The position numbers and the translations under genes are program-made. A DNA stretch of 64,000 nt, from contig MWCY01000014.1 of the NCBI GenBank assembly GCA_002070275.1, positions 1-64,000 on the forward strand. The letters are read 5' to 3'. Positions 16,901-24,487 of the stretch are shown piece by piece (the stretch's first letter is position 1; each line of letters opens with the position of its first letter). This DNA comes from Candidatus Hydrogenedentes bacterium ADurb.Bin170 (lineage in GTDB: Bacteria > Hydrogenedentota > Hydrogenedentia > Hydrogenedentales > CAITNO01). Under the pieces are notes generated by a model. That model had not been told where the DNA came from. It ran no database searches and saw only the letters and a program-made list of their open reading frames with translations.

Positions 16901-19108
16901 GGCGAAGACGAATGCGATCCCGATGAAGCGGCGCCTGAGGTTGTGCTCAGCCACCGCAGTGACGGGAAATGGGATGCCGTGCGGGGCATGGTTGTCTATA
17001 AGATCGACTGCAGCGATTCCTGGAGCGAAAAAGGCCCCAGCAAAGCGAGTGCTGTTGACAACTGCGACGTGGATCTGGTGCCGGTAATGACTATAGCAGC
17101 TCTTATCGGTGGCCTCGAGGTTCCTCTGGAAGAAGCCGGTCTGGATCCGGGCAGCTGGACACGTGCCTTCGGCGAATATGTGATTACATATACAGCGACA
17201 GATCAGGCAGGAAATACGGCGTTTGAAAAAGTCGGTGCCCTGGTGGCAGACAGATCCGCACCCGAGATTCACATCGTGCAGGCGGATGCGAATGTTGCCT
17301 GGGACAATGCGGCCAAGCGTTTTGTCTACACACTGGAAGTGGGCAGTGACTGGGAGGTTTACGGGCCCAAATCCGTGACGGCTGACGATAAATGCGAAGG
17401 TGCTCTGGAAGTTACCCGGCAAATCTTTGTTCTGGTTCCCGGACAAAACGGAGAGAAAATCATTACCTTGGCAGAGGCGGGACTGGACGAAGAAAACTGG
17501 AGTCGCACGCTGGGTACCTATCTTGTCCGTTATTCTGCCGAAGACGCCTCCGGCAATATCGATACGGAATCTGTGGCGGTGAAGCTCAGAGATACGACAG
17601 CCCCGGTGGTTGTGGTGACAAACGGCGAAAACGGCAGCTGGTCGGATGATGAGGTGCCGGTTTTTGTTTACAGTCTGGATTGTCAGGACGACTGGGCAGC
17701 GAAAGGACCGATTGACGTTACGGCAACTGACAACTATGACGGCGATCTTCCCGTGACGACAGTAATTAGAAAACTGCGTCTGCGGAACGGTGTGTATATT
17801 GAAGAAACCCTGGAGTCGCAGGGTCTGAATGAAAACAACTGGACAGGACATCCCGGTCTTTATCTGATCCGGTATACGGCAGTGGACAGCTCGGGCAATT
17901 CCTCCACGGAATCAATCCGGGCTCTTGTGGAAGACCGCTCGGCTCCTGTGATTACCATTGTGCACCCGACAGCGGGCGGCGGTGAAGAACCCTATGTGTA
18001 TACGCTGGACTGCGGAGACAGCTGGGAAACGCATGGCCCCGTATCTGTAACTGCCACAGACCTTTGTGACGGTGACAGACCGGTTGTTTCCGTGATCACA
18101 ACAGCGGACGGAACCGGCGTGCGTGACGGCTGGACAAAGATTCCCGGAAATTACACAGCAAAGTACACCGCGACAGACAAGGCAGGAAAAACTGCCACGG
18201 AAACGGTGCAGATCGTGATTTCCGACAAAACAGCACCTGTAGTGACGATAGCGCATCGTCAGGGCAGCAGCTACTCGGCAGATGAAAATCTGTACACACT
18301 TAACTGCGGAGACCTCTGGATAAACATCGGTCCTGTGAGCGCATCGGCGTGGGATCAGTGTGACGGTGTCATTAGCAAAGTGACATCGGTGATTACGGCA
18401 CTGGTGCCTGCCGGCGAGGGGTACGAGGAAGTGAGTCTGGAAAGCCTTGGACTCAACAACACTACCTGGGTGCGCACCCCCGGACTGTACCTTGTCCGTT
18501 ATACGGCGAAAGATGCGGCGGGCAATGTGGGCACAGCGGTTACCCGTGCGCTTGTTGACGACAGGATCCTTCCAGTTTTCACGGCAACACACCGTGAAGG
18601 CAACGGTGTGTGGCTTGAGGCAGGGTTGTTCCAATACACCCTTGAGTGTGGTGCTGACTGGCGGTCTCAGGGTCCGTCCCGTGTTGTCGCTTCGGATAAC
18701 TGCGACGGAAGTCTCCCGGTGTCCTCTGTGGTGGAAGCACTGGTTGACGGAGAGACGGTTCCTGTTGCCGACCCGAACAGCTGGACGAGTGTTCCCGGAC
18801 TTTATGTTGTTCGCTACACGGCAACAGACCGATCCGGAAACAAAGCCGAGCTGCTGGTTCAGGCGCTTATTGCAGACTGTGACGAAGTCGAAGGCGAAGA
18901 AGAGGATCTGAGCTACCATCCCTTTGATGGAAATAATAATAACCGGATCAATGGTTTCGAAGCTTCGGACAGCATACGTGCCTGGCAGAACGGCGATTTC
19001 CCCATGGAATGGGCGCTTCGGGCGCTTTACATTTACAAGCAGGGTGGTGCTTATCATTATGATGATGCCTTTGACCCGCCGCTGTGCTGGGTGCCTGACA
19101 AGAGCTGA
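13929..19108 (+). CDS. Giant secreted Ig-like/GLUG repeat protein, start off-frame at a poly-C tract
   Basis: The main open frame encodes about 1,700 residues: three Ig-like repeats, a GLUG-type block (about residues 420-800, repeated GGLVG/GGFVG with turn cysteines and serines), then seven more Ig-like repeats. Each repeat carries YTLDCGDDW-, SVTATDNCDGDLPV- and GLYVVRYTATDxSGN-type motifs. Glu-Gly-Glu linkers (EGEPVEGEP) separate regions, and the C-terminus is an EF-hand/CWxP domain. A good GGAG site and ATG at 13929 are followed by eight C (13936-13943). Read as written, this frame stops after about 37 codons, whereas nine or six C would give a classic signal peptide (MLTP...ALLALVLAGSVLPAHA) fused to the large frame. 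In the large frame the first start-like codon is TTG at 13991, already inside the signal peptide. Either a phase-variable OFF state or an indel error explains this. The role is probably adhesion or cell-surface matrix. Confidence 0.85.
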
Positions 19109-19140
19109 TGCCTGATCAGGCTGTACGCTGACAGGCTGCG

Positions 19141-19189
19141 CCGCCCGGTGTATCCGCTGAAAAGCGGCTGCATCGGGCGGTTTCCTTTT
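19141..19189 (+). terminator. Terminator after the giant surface protein gene
   Basis: The outer stem CCGCCCGGTG / CATCGGGCGG (one G-T pair) encloses an inner CCGCT-GAAA-AGCGG hairpin and is followed by a T-rich run (TTTCCTTTT). It separates this gene from the converging sensor operon. Confidence 0.7.
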
Positions 19190-19223
19190 CGGCGTCCGGG
19201 ATGGAAAGAGGGGGGAGAAAAGA

Positions 19224-20366
19224 TTAGCGGTTAGTGCTGTCGGCAGCACCGGCATCTTTTAAAATGACGGTGAAGGTTGTGCCTTCATCCGGGACACTGC
19301 TTACAGAGACCGAACCGTTATAGAGGAGTGCGATTTTCTTCACCGTGGACAGTCCCAGTCCGCTGCCGAGGATTCTGCTGGTTCGCGTATTTTTAATTCT
19401 TGCGAAGTCGTTAAAAATACGGGAGCAGTCTTCTGCACTCATGCCGATGCCGGTATCGGCTACCTGAATTTTCACTTCATCGCCTTTTTTATAAAAGGCA
19501 ATCTCCACTTTCCCCTGATCCCGGTTGTATTTAATGGCATTGGAAATGAGATTGTTCAGAATGATGTCAATTTCTGTATGATCAGCCAGTATGGATACAC
19601 GTCGTGTGTCCAATACCAGTTCGATACCCCGTTGCGCCGCCTCACCCGCCAGCGCATCCATTGCCAGCCGCGCCGCTTCGACCAGATTGCAGGGTTCGAG
19701 GGTGCGCGCCCGTTCTCCCGATTCGATGCGGGTGAGGTCAAGCAGATCGGAGATCATTTTGCGCATATATTCCGAACGTAAAAGGCAGCGGTCCAGATAG
19801 GCGTCATAGCTTTTCATATCCTCGCCCAGCGTCCGGTCGCGCATAACACGCAGATAGTTTTCGATGGCGTTTATAGGCACCTGCAGTTCATGCGCCAGCA
19901 CGGAAATGAATTGGAAACGCACACGTTTCTTTTCAGCGGCAAGCTCCCGGGCACGCCGTGCCATGATGACATGATTGGCGACTTTTTCGAGGACCCGCTT
20001 CAGTTCCACAGGCGTGAAGGGCTTCGGGAGCATGTCATAGGCACCCTGGCGGGCGGCATGAATGGCGTTTTCGATGGAGGCATACGCCGTGATCATGACG
20101 GTCTGAATGCCCAGATTCATGGCGGCAATCTGTTCGAGCACCTGAAAACCGCTGATGCCCGGCAATTTGTTGTCCAGCAGCAGAATTTCCGGAGGAGATT
20201 CCCGTATGAGCTGGAGTGCCTGTTCCCCCGTTTCTGCCTGCTCCACTTCAAAATGCGCTTCTGTTTCCTCTTCGGAGAGGACAATCGTCATCTTTTTAAG
20301 GATGCGGGCAATACTCACGCGGATGCCGATTTCATCATCCACCACGAGTACTTTGATGGTATCCAT
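19224..20366 (-). CDS. Response-regulator/histidine-kinase hybrid (receiver at N-terminus)
   Basis: The 380-residue cytoplasmic protein begins with a CheY-like receiver (residues 1-125: acidic pair D10/D11, phospho-acceptor D65 in LLLDNKLPG, conserved T/A switch near 93 and K115 in LPKPF). A HisKA dimerisation domain follows with H159 in FISVLAHELQVP, then a HATPase domain with NNLISNAIKYN, VADTGIGM and GSGLGLS boxes. There is no DNA-binding output domain. It sits 40 bp downstream of the hydrogenase-domain kinase gene and should be co-transcribed. A receiver preceding a kinase suggests that the upstream kinase phosphorylates it to change its own kinase activity, passing the signal to a regulator encoded elsewhere. 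The final regulator is not in the window. Confidence 0.93.
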   Translation of the reverse strand: MDTIKVLVVDDEIGIRVSIARILKKMTIVLSEEETEAHFEVEQAETGEQALQLIRESPPEILLLDNKLPGISGFQVLEQIAAMNLGIQTVMITAYASIENAIHAARQGAYDMLPKPFTPVELKRVLEKVANHVIMARRARELAAEKKRVRFQFISVLAHELQVPINAIENYLRVMRDRTLGEDMKSYDAYLDRCLLRSEYMRKMISDLLDLTRIESGERARTLEPCNLVEAARLAMDALAGEAAQRGIELVLDTRRVSILADHTEIDIILNNLISNAIKYNRDQGKVEIAFYKKGDEVKIQVADTGIGMSAEDCSRIFNDFARIKNTRTSRILGSGLGLSTVKKIALLYNGSVSVSSVPDEGTTFTVILKDAGAADSTNR

Positions 20367-20406
20367 GGGCTTCCGCCTTTCTTTCTAATGCGCCTTTCGG
20401 TTTATT

Positions 20407-22491
20407 TTAATCAGCGTGCAGAACCGGTGCTGCCTGTGCCGGATTTTCCCGGGTGTCCGCCTGAGTGGGCCCGGCGGGATTGCGTGGCAGAATCACGGTA
20501 AAGGTACTTCCTGTGCTTCCTGCTTCCGCATCTGTGCAACTTGTGACGCGCAGGTCACCACGGTGCATTTTGGCAATGCCGTACGATACGGCGAGTCCCA
20601 TGCCTGTGCCCTGCCCGACGTCTTTTGTTGTGAAGAAGGGCTCGAAAATGCGTTTTACATGCTCTTCAGGGATGCCACATCCGGTATCCTGCACGGAGAA
20701 GCGGTTGTCGTGATCACCGCATTGTGATCTGAGAGTGAGCACGCCGCCGTCAGGCATGGCATGGCAGGCATTGGTTAACAGGTTAATCATGAGCTGGATG
20801 ATCTGATCCCGATCCATATACACCTCAGCAGCGGGATTTTCATGGACAATGCGTACCTCGATATTTTCCGGAATGATCATCAGCTTCAGCAGATCTTCAA
20901 AAAAACGATGCACACTGACAAAGGAAAAAGAGGCCTTGTGCTGCCGTGCAAAATGCAGCAGGCCGCCCACAATATTTTTGCACCGGTCTGCCTGGGTGAT
21001 AACCATCTCCAGATCTTCCCGGACAGAGGGACCATCCGTTGCATGTTCCTCCATAAGCATGTGTGCATACATGAGGATCACGCCGAGGGGGTTGTTGAGC
21101 TCATGGGCGATTCCGGCGGCAAGATGCCCCATGCTGGCGAGTTTTTCCGCATGCATAAGCGTTTCCTGGGTCTGGGCAAGTTCTTCCTTGGACTGAGCCA
21201 GGTTTCTGACCGCTTCCCGCAACTGATCTATCACAAAGGGAAGGCACATTTCATGTTCAGCCAGATCTTTATAGATTGCCACGGCATGTTCGCGACAGGT
21301 GCCGTAACCGCAGGCGCCGCAGTTCAGCTCATCCTCAGGCGAAAATTTGCCCAACTGCTTGAGTATGGCTTCCAGATCATTCCGGGAAGGGTCAAAGATC
21401 CGCTGGTCGTCGGCGGCAAAAGTCTGGCTCAGATCGAGAGAGGAAAAACGTTCGAGATCCGCTTCCCACTGTGTCCGGTCGAGCAATTCCATTTCCTGGC
21501 GTACCTGAGCGCTGATCCGCTGGCGCCGCCGGAAAAGCGGATCGTCGTTGGAAATGCCCGGACCCATAATACAGCCTTCACAGGCCAGTATTTCGAGGAG
21601 ACGCGGACGGCATTGGCCCGCCTGAAACTCTTTGATTGCCTCAACAAAACCATGGCGCCCGTCTGTTGTGATAATGTCGTCTGAGGTCAGATCTTCCATG
21701 AGTCCGGCGGACTGAATGAGACCGCGGCTGAGAGGGAAGAGTCCGCCCAGGCCACCCAGAGGCGGATCAAAGGGCGATGCTTTAACCCGCCCGACAAATA
21801 TTCCCATATCAGAAGCAAGTCGCAGCATCTCTTCAAAGGTGAGGACGACGTCAATTTCCTGACCGTTGCCGGAGGTTCGCGCCTCTTCTTTCTTGGCAAT
21901 ACACGGACCGATAAAGACCACTTTGGCGTTACGGTCGTAATACTCCCGGACAACACGTGCCATGGCAACCATCGGTGAGGCAAGCGGGGCGAGGGCTCCG
22001 ACGAGATCGGGAAAAAAATGCTCCACATAAAGAACAATGGCAGGGCAGGTGGTGGCAATATGATGGGCCTGGGGCGAGCCTTCAAGCAGTTTGCGGTATT
22101 GGCGGGCGACCAGATCGGCGCCGAAGGATACTTCGCAGACCCGCGAAAAACCCATGGCGCGCAGAATGCCCACAAGGCGCTCCTGCGGAATATGCGGAAA
22201 AGCGGCGGGGAAGGATGGGGCAACAAGCGCAATCAGCGGATCGGAGCCCTGCATCAGCGTGCGGAGTTCCGGTGTTGAATCGTAGGCTTTCTTGGCGTGC
22301 TTGCCGCACACCTGAACACAATTGCCACAGCCGATGCAGCGTGCCGTAAGGATATCCGCTTGTGCGTCTGCGACCCGGATTGCTTTGGCAGGGCATTCCC
22401 GCACGCAGGTATAACAGACGCGGCACCTTTCCTTGATGGTTGTGACAAGCGGTATTTTTTCAAAGCTGTTCATGCCATGATTGTACAACAT
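20407..22491 (-). CDS. Hydrogenase-domain sensor histidine kinase (HydS-like)
   Basis: The 694-residue protein joins a hydrogenase-like sensor to a kinase. Two [4Fe-4S] motifs (C23/26/29/33 and C52/55/58/62) precede an [FeFe]-hydrogenase large-subunit domain that keeps all four H-cluster cysteines: C149 (TTCPA), C197 (GPCIAKKEE), C304 and C307 (ACEGCIMG). The second Cys of the classic TSCCP motif, the proton relay, is absent. A further FeS cluster motif of RnfB type follows (C391, C394, C399, C416), then a short coiled linker without PAS, HisKA with H463 (GIAHELNNP), and HATPase (NACHAM, DTGCGIP, GTGMGLA). It probably senses H2 or redox state rather than turning over rapidly. An internal ATG at 22473 is an alternative start. 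A Rex operator lies just upstream. Confidence 0.93.
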   Translation of the reverse strand: MLYNHGMNSFEKIPLVTTIKERCRVCYTCVRECPAKAIRVADAQADILTARCIGCGNCVQVCGKHAKKAYDSTPELRTLMQGSDPLIALVAPSFPAAFPHIPQERLVGILRAMGFSRVCEVSFGADLVARQYRKLLEGSPQAHHIATTCPAIVLYVEHFFPDLVGALAPLASPMVAMARVVREYYDRNAKVVFIGPCIAKKEEARTSGNGQEIDVVLTFEEMLRLASDMGIFVGRVKASPFDPPLGGLGGLFPLSRGLIQSAGLMEDLTSDDIITTDGRHGFVEAIKEFQAGQCRPRLLEILACEGCIMGPGISNDDPLFRRRQRISAQVRQEMELLDRTQWEADLERFSSLDLSQTFAADDQRIFDPSRNDLEAILKQLGKFSPEDELNCGACGYGTCREHAVAIYKDLAEHEMCLPFVIDQLREAVRNLAQSKEELAQTQETLMHAEKLASMGHLAAGIAHELNNPLGVILMYAHMLMEEHATDGPSVREDLEMVITQADRCKNIVGGLLHFARQHKASFSFVSVHRFFEDLLKLMIIPENIEVRIVHENPAAEVYMDRDQIIQLMINLLTNACHAMPDGGVLTLRSQCGDHDNRFSVQDTGCGIPEEHVKRIFEPFFTTKDVGQGTGMGLAVSYGIAKMHRGDLRVTSCTDAEAGSTGSTFTVILPRNPAGPTQADTRENPAQAAPVLHAD

Positions 22492-22516
22492 GGGGCGGCA
22501 TGAGGCAAGGCATTTT

Positions 22517-22534
22517 TTGTGAAACGCTGCACAA
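22517..22534. promoter_or_regulatory. Probable Rex operator
   Basis: TTGTGAAACGCTGCACAA fits the 18-bp Rex consensus TTGTGAA-N4-TTCACAA at 13 of 14 defined positions (one mismatch in the right half). It lies 26 bp from the start of the hydrogenase-domain kinase gene and about 245 bp from rex itself, in the divergent intergenic region. Confidence 0.75.
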
Positions 22535-22589
22535 TTATTTTGGTACTGCAGTTGTACGTTTTCGACGGAAAAAGTTTCTGCTAAAAGTG

Positions 22590-22618
22590 TTGCAATGTAT
22601 GTATTGTTATGTTATAGT
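22590..22618 (+). promoter_or_regulatory. Promoter for rex
   Basis: TTGCAA (22590-22595), a 17-bp spacer and TATAGT (22613-22618). The transcript would start near 22625, leaving a leader of about 150 nt before rex. Confidence 0.55.
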
Positions 22619-22667
22619 ATGAGAATCGTTATTTCTTTCACGACTATATTTTGATTGTGTCTTTATA

Positions 22668-22679
22668 TACCGAACGGTA
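22668..22679. promoter_or_regulatory. Palindrome in the rex leader, possible operator
   Basis: TACCGAACGGTA is a perfect 5-bp inverted repeat around AA, flanked by further partial symmetry (ATATACC...GGTATAG). It resembles TetR-family operators in style. It lies downstream of the proposed rex promoter, where a repressor could block elongation. Confidence 0.35.
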
Positions 22680-22742
22680 GGTATAGCAGACAAAACTTTT
22701 GTTTATGCCGCTGAACTGATCGAAGGTTCAGGACGACAACAG

Positions 22743-22759
22743 ACGGGAGTGACTCCCGT
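22743..22759 (+). other. Leader hairpin before the rex ribosome-binding site
   Basis: ACGGGAG-TGA-CTCCCGT forms a 7-bp stem with a 3-nt loop. It ends 4 nt before the GGAG site of rex and could tune translation or mRNA stability. Confidence 0.5.
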
Positions 22760-22778
22760 TTCTGGAGTGCGGTAAACG

Positions 22779-23486
22779 ATGTCTCTGGTTCGTGATATAT
22801 CGCCTAGAACGATAGAACGGCTCAGCCTGTACCGCAGGCTGCTCCTTCCGAGGCACGAAGGAGAAGGCAGTTATATCTTTTCTCATGATCTTGCGGAGTT
22901 GGCGGGGGTTACAGCGACACAGGTCCGGCGGGATTTCATGCAGCTGGGGTGCATGGGTGTACCGCGCACAGGGTACCGTATCGGGGATTTATTGAGCGGG
23001 ATCAGCAATATTCTTGACGCGCCGTCGGGGCAGCGGGCGGCCCTTGTGGGCGTGGGGCATCTGGGGGCGGCACTTTTAAATCATTTTTCCGGACGCTGGC
23101 GCTGGCTGCACATTCATGCCGCTTTTGATACGGATCCAGCAAAAACAGGGGGTACTATCCACGGCTGTCAATGTTTTCCGCTGACCGACCTGAGCCATCT
23201 GGTTCGCGAGCGGAATATCGAACTGGGCATTATTACCGTGCCTAAGGAGCATGCGCAGGAGGTGGCTGATCTTCTGATTACTTCGGGTGTGCGCGGTCTT
23301 TTAAATTTTGCCCCTCTCCGCCTTCGGCATCCCGCAACCATTTATGTTGAAAATGTGGATCTGACTTCGGCTTTTGAGACGGTGGCGTATTTTTCGCGTT
23401 CCCGTTCATCGTCTGCGTTGATAAGTGAGCCTCACCGCGGTTTCCCCTCATTGGACGACCGGAAACTTTCGGGAGGCTGTTTTTAA
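22779..23486 (+). CDS. rex: Redox-sensing transcriptional repressor Rex
   Basis: Rex binds its operator when NADH/NAD+ is low and leaves it when NADH rises. The 235-residue product has an N-terminal winged helix (about residues 8-80, with VTATQVRRDFMQLGCMGVPRTGY) and a Rossmann domain with ALVGVGHLGAALLNH (about 88-102), AFDTDPAKTGG and GIITVPKEHAQEVADLL, ending in the swap helix VENVDLTSAF. The length is slightly above the usual 210 because of a C-terminal tail. It is divergent from the hydrogenase-sensor operon and 50 bp upstream of the hydrogenase genes, so control of both is likely. Confidence 0.95.
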   Translation: MSLVRDISPRTIERLSLYRRLLLPRHEGEGSYIFSHDLAELAGVTATQVRRDFMQLGCMGVPRTGYRIGDLLSGISNILDAPSGQRAALVGVGHLGAALLNHFSGRWRWLHIHAAFDTDPAKTGGTIHGCQCFPLTDLSHLVRERNIELGIITVPKEHAQEVADLLITSGVRGLLNFAPLRLRHPATIYVENVDLTSAFETVAYFSRSRSSSALISEPHRGFPSLDDRKLSGGCF

Positions 23487-23495
23487 TTTTTAACT

Positions 23496-23517
23496 CCGGC
23501 ATCCGAAGGGATTCCGG
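23496..23517 (+). other. Hairpin between rex and hydrogenase genes
   Basis: CCGGCATCC-GAAG-GGATTCCGG forms a 9-bp stem with one mismatch and no T-run, so it is probably not a terminator. It may protect or process the mRNA at the rex/hnd junction. Confidence 0.45.
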
Positions 23518-23536
23518 TCAGCATGCAAGGAGAGCT

Positions 23537-24076
23537 ATGATGGTAGACAAAGCGCAGTGTTGCTGCAGCACGGAAGAGGCGACGGAGGAGGAATTGCTCA
23601 GCCGCCTTGACGAAGTGATTGCAGAATACAAAGGTAAGCCCGGCGCGCTGATTCCGGTGCTGCAGATGGCCCAGGCGATTTTCGGCTATTTGCCTGAATC
23701 GGCACTGAAAAAGGTTGCTCTGGGTCTGGACAAGTCTTACAGCGAAGTGGCGGGCGTGGTGAGTTTTTACGCCTTTTTCTCGACCAATCCCAAAGGACGG
23801 CAGACCATCCGTGTGTGCCTGGGTACAGCCTGTTATGTCCGTGGCGGCAAGCAGGTTCTGGAAGCACTGAAAAGCAAACTGAAAATCGAAGTGGGCGAAG
23901 CGACACCGGACCGGGAACTTTCTCTGGAAGTGGCACGCTGTTTCGGTGCCTGCGGTCTGGCTCCCACCATGTCCATTGGAGAAGAAGTCTACAAACGTGT
24001 GCGTCCTGCCAAAGTCGGTGAAATTATTGAAGAGTATTACAAGAACAACGTGTCTGTGAAAGGAGCAGCAGTATGA
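23537..24076 (+). CDS. hndA: NADH-linked [FeFe]-hydrogenase subunit A (NuoE-like)
   Basis: The 179-residue thioredoxin-fold [2Fe-2S] protein is homologous to NuoE and HydC/HndA. Cluster ligands are in CLGTACYVRGG (CX4C) and CFGACG (CX3C). The helical N-terminal domain contains LIPVLQMAQAIFGYLPE. AAGGAG at 23527-23532 leaves 4 nt to the ATG at 23537 and 7 nt to the ATG at 23540, so 23540 may be the real start. It overlaps the next gene by 4 bp (ATGA). It passes electrons between the flavin subunit and the hydrogenase subunit. The N-terminal QCCCS is an uncommon Cys triplet. Confidence 0.94.
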   Translation: MMVDKAQCCCSTEEATEEELLSRLDEVIAEYKGKPGALIPVLQMAQAIFGYLPESALKKVALGLDKSYSEVAGVVSFYAFFSTNPKGRQTIRVCLGTACYVRGGKQVLEALKSKLKIEVGEATPDRELSLEVARCFGACGLAPTMSIGEEVYKRVRPAKVGEIIEEYYKNNVSVKGAAV

Positions 24077-24474
24077 GCAAAGATATGAACCCGATTACCG
24101 GAATTGGAGATCTTCAGGCAATCAAAGAGCGCGTGTTGAAACAGACGGCACTCCGCAACGACGGCTACCGTACCTGTGTCACGGTGCATATGGGAACCTG
24201 CGGTATTGCGGCGGGTGCCCGTGATGTGATGGCTGCTGTCATGGACGAACTGGAAAAGAGCAACCGCACGGACATCCGGGTCACTACTTCCGGCTGCATA
24301 GGCATCTGCGTACAGGAGCCTGTGATGACTATTGAGACGCTGGACGGAGAGAGCGCACTGTACGGAAAACTGGACGACGAGAAAGCACGTCTCGCTTTTC
24401 GCGAGCATGCGCTGGAAGGCAAGGTCGTCACCCAGCTGATCATTGGTAAAGGCAGAGAACAAATAACGGGTTAA
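24073..24474 (+). CDS. hndB: [2Fe-2S] thioredoxin-like subunit HndB
   Basis: The 133-residue product has a thioredoxin-like ferredoxin fold with VHMGTCGIAAGA and TTSGCIGICVQEP. It matches the small HndB subunit of Desulfovibrio-type NADP-reducing hydrogenases, found between the NuoE-like and NuoF-like genes. Only three Cys sit at canonical positions (CG..., GCIGIC), so cluster binding is likely but may be altered. It starts within the hndA stop codon and ends 13 bp before the flavoprotein gene. AAAGGAG lies upstream of its ATG. Confidence 0.9.
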   Translation: MSKDMNPITGIGDLQAIKERVLKQTALRNDGYRTCVTVHMGTCGIAAGARDVMAAVMDELEKSNRTDIRVTTSGCIGICVQEPVMTIETLDGESALYGKLDDEKARLAFREHALEGKVVTQLIIGKGREQITG

Positions 24475-24487
24475 GGAGACTGGCTCT

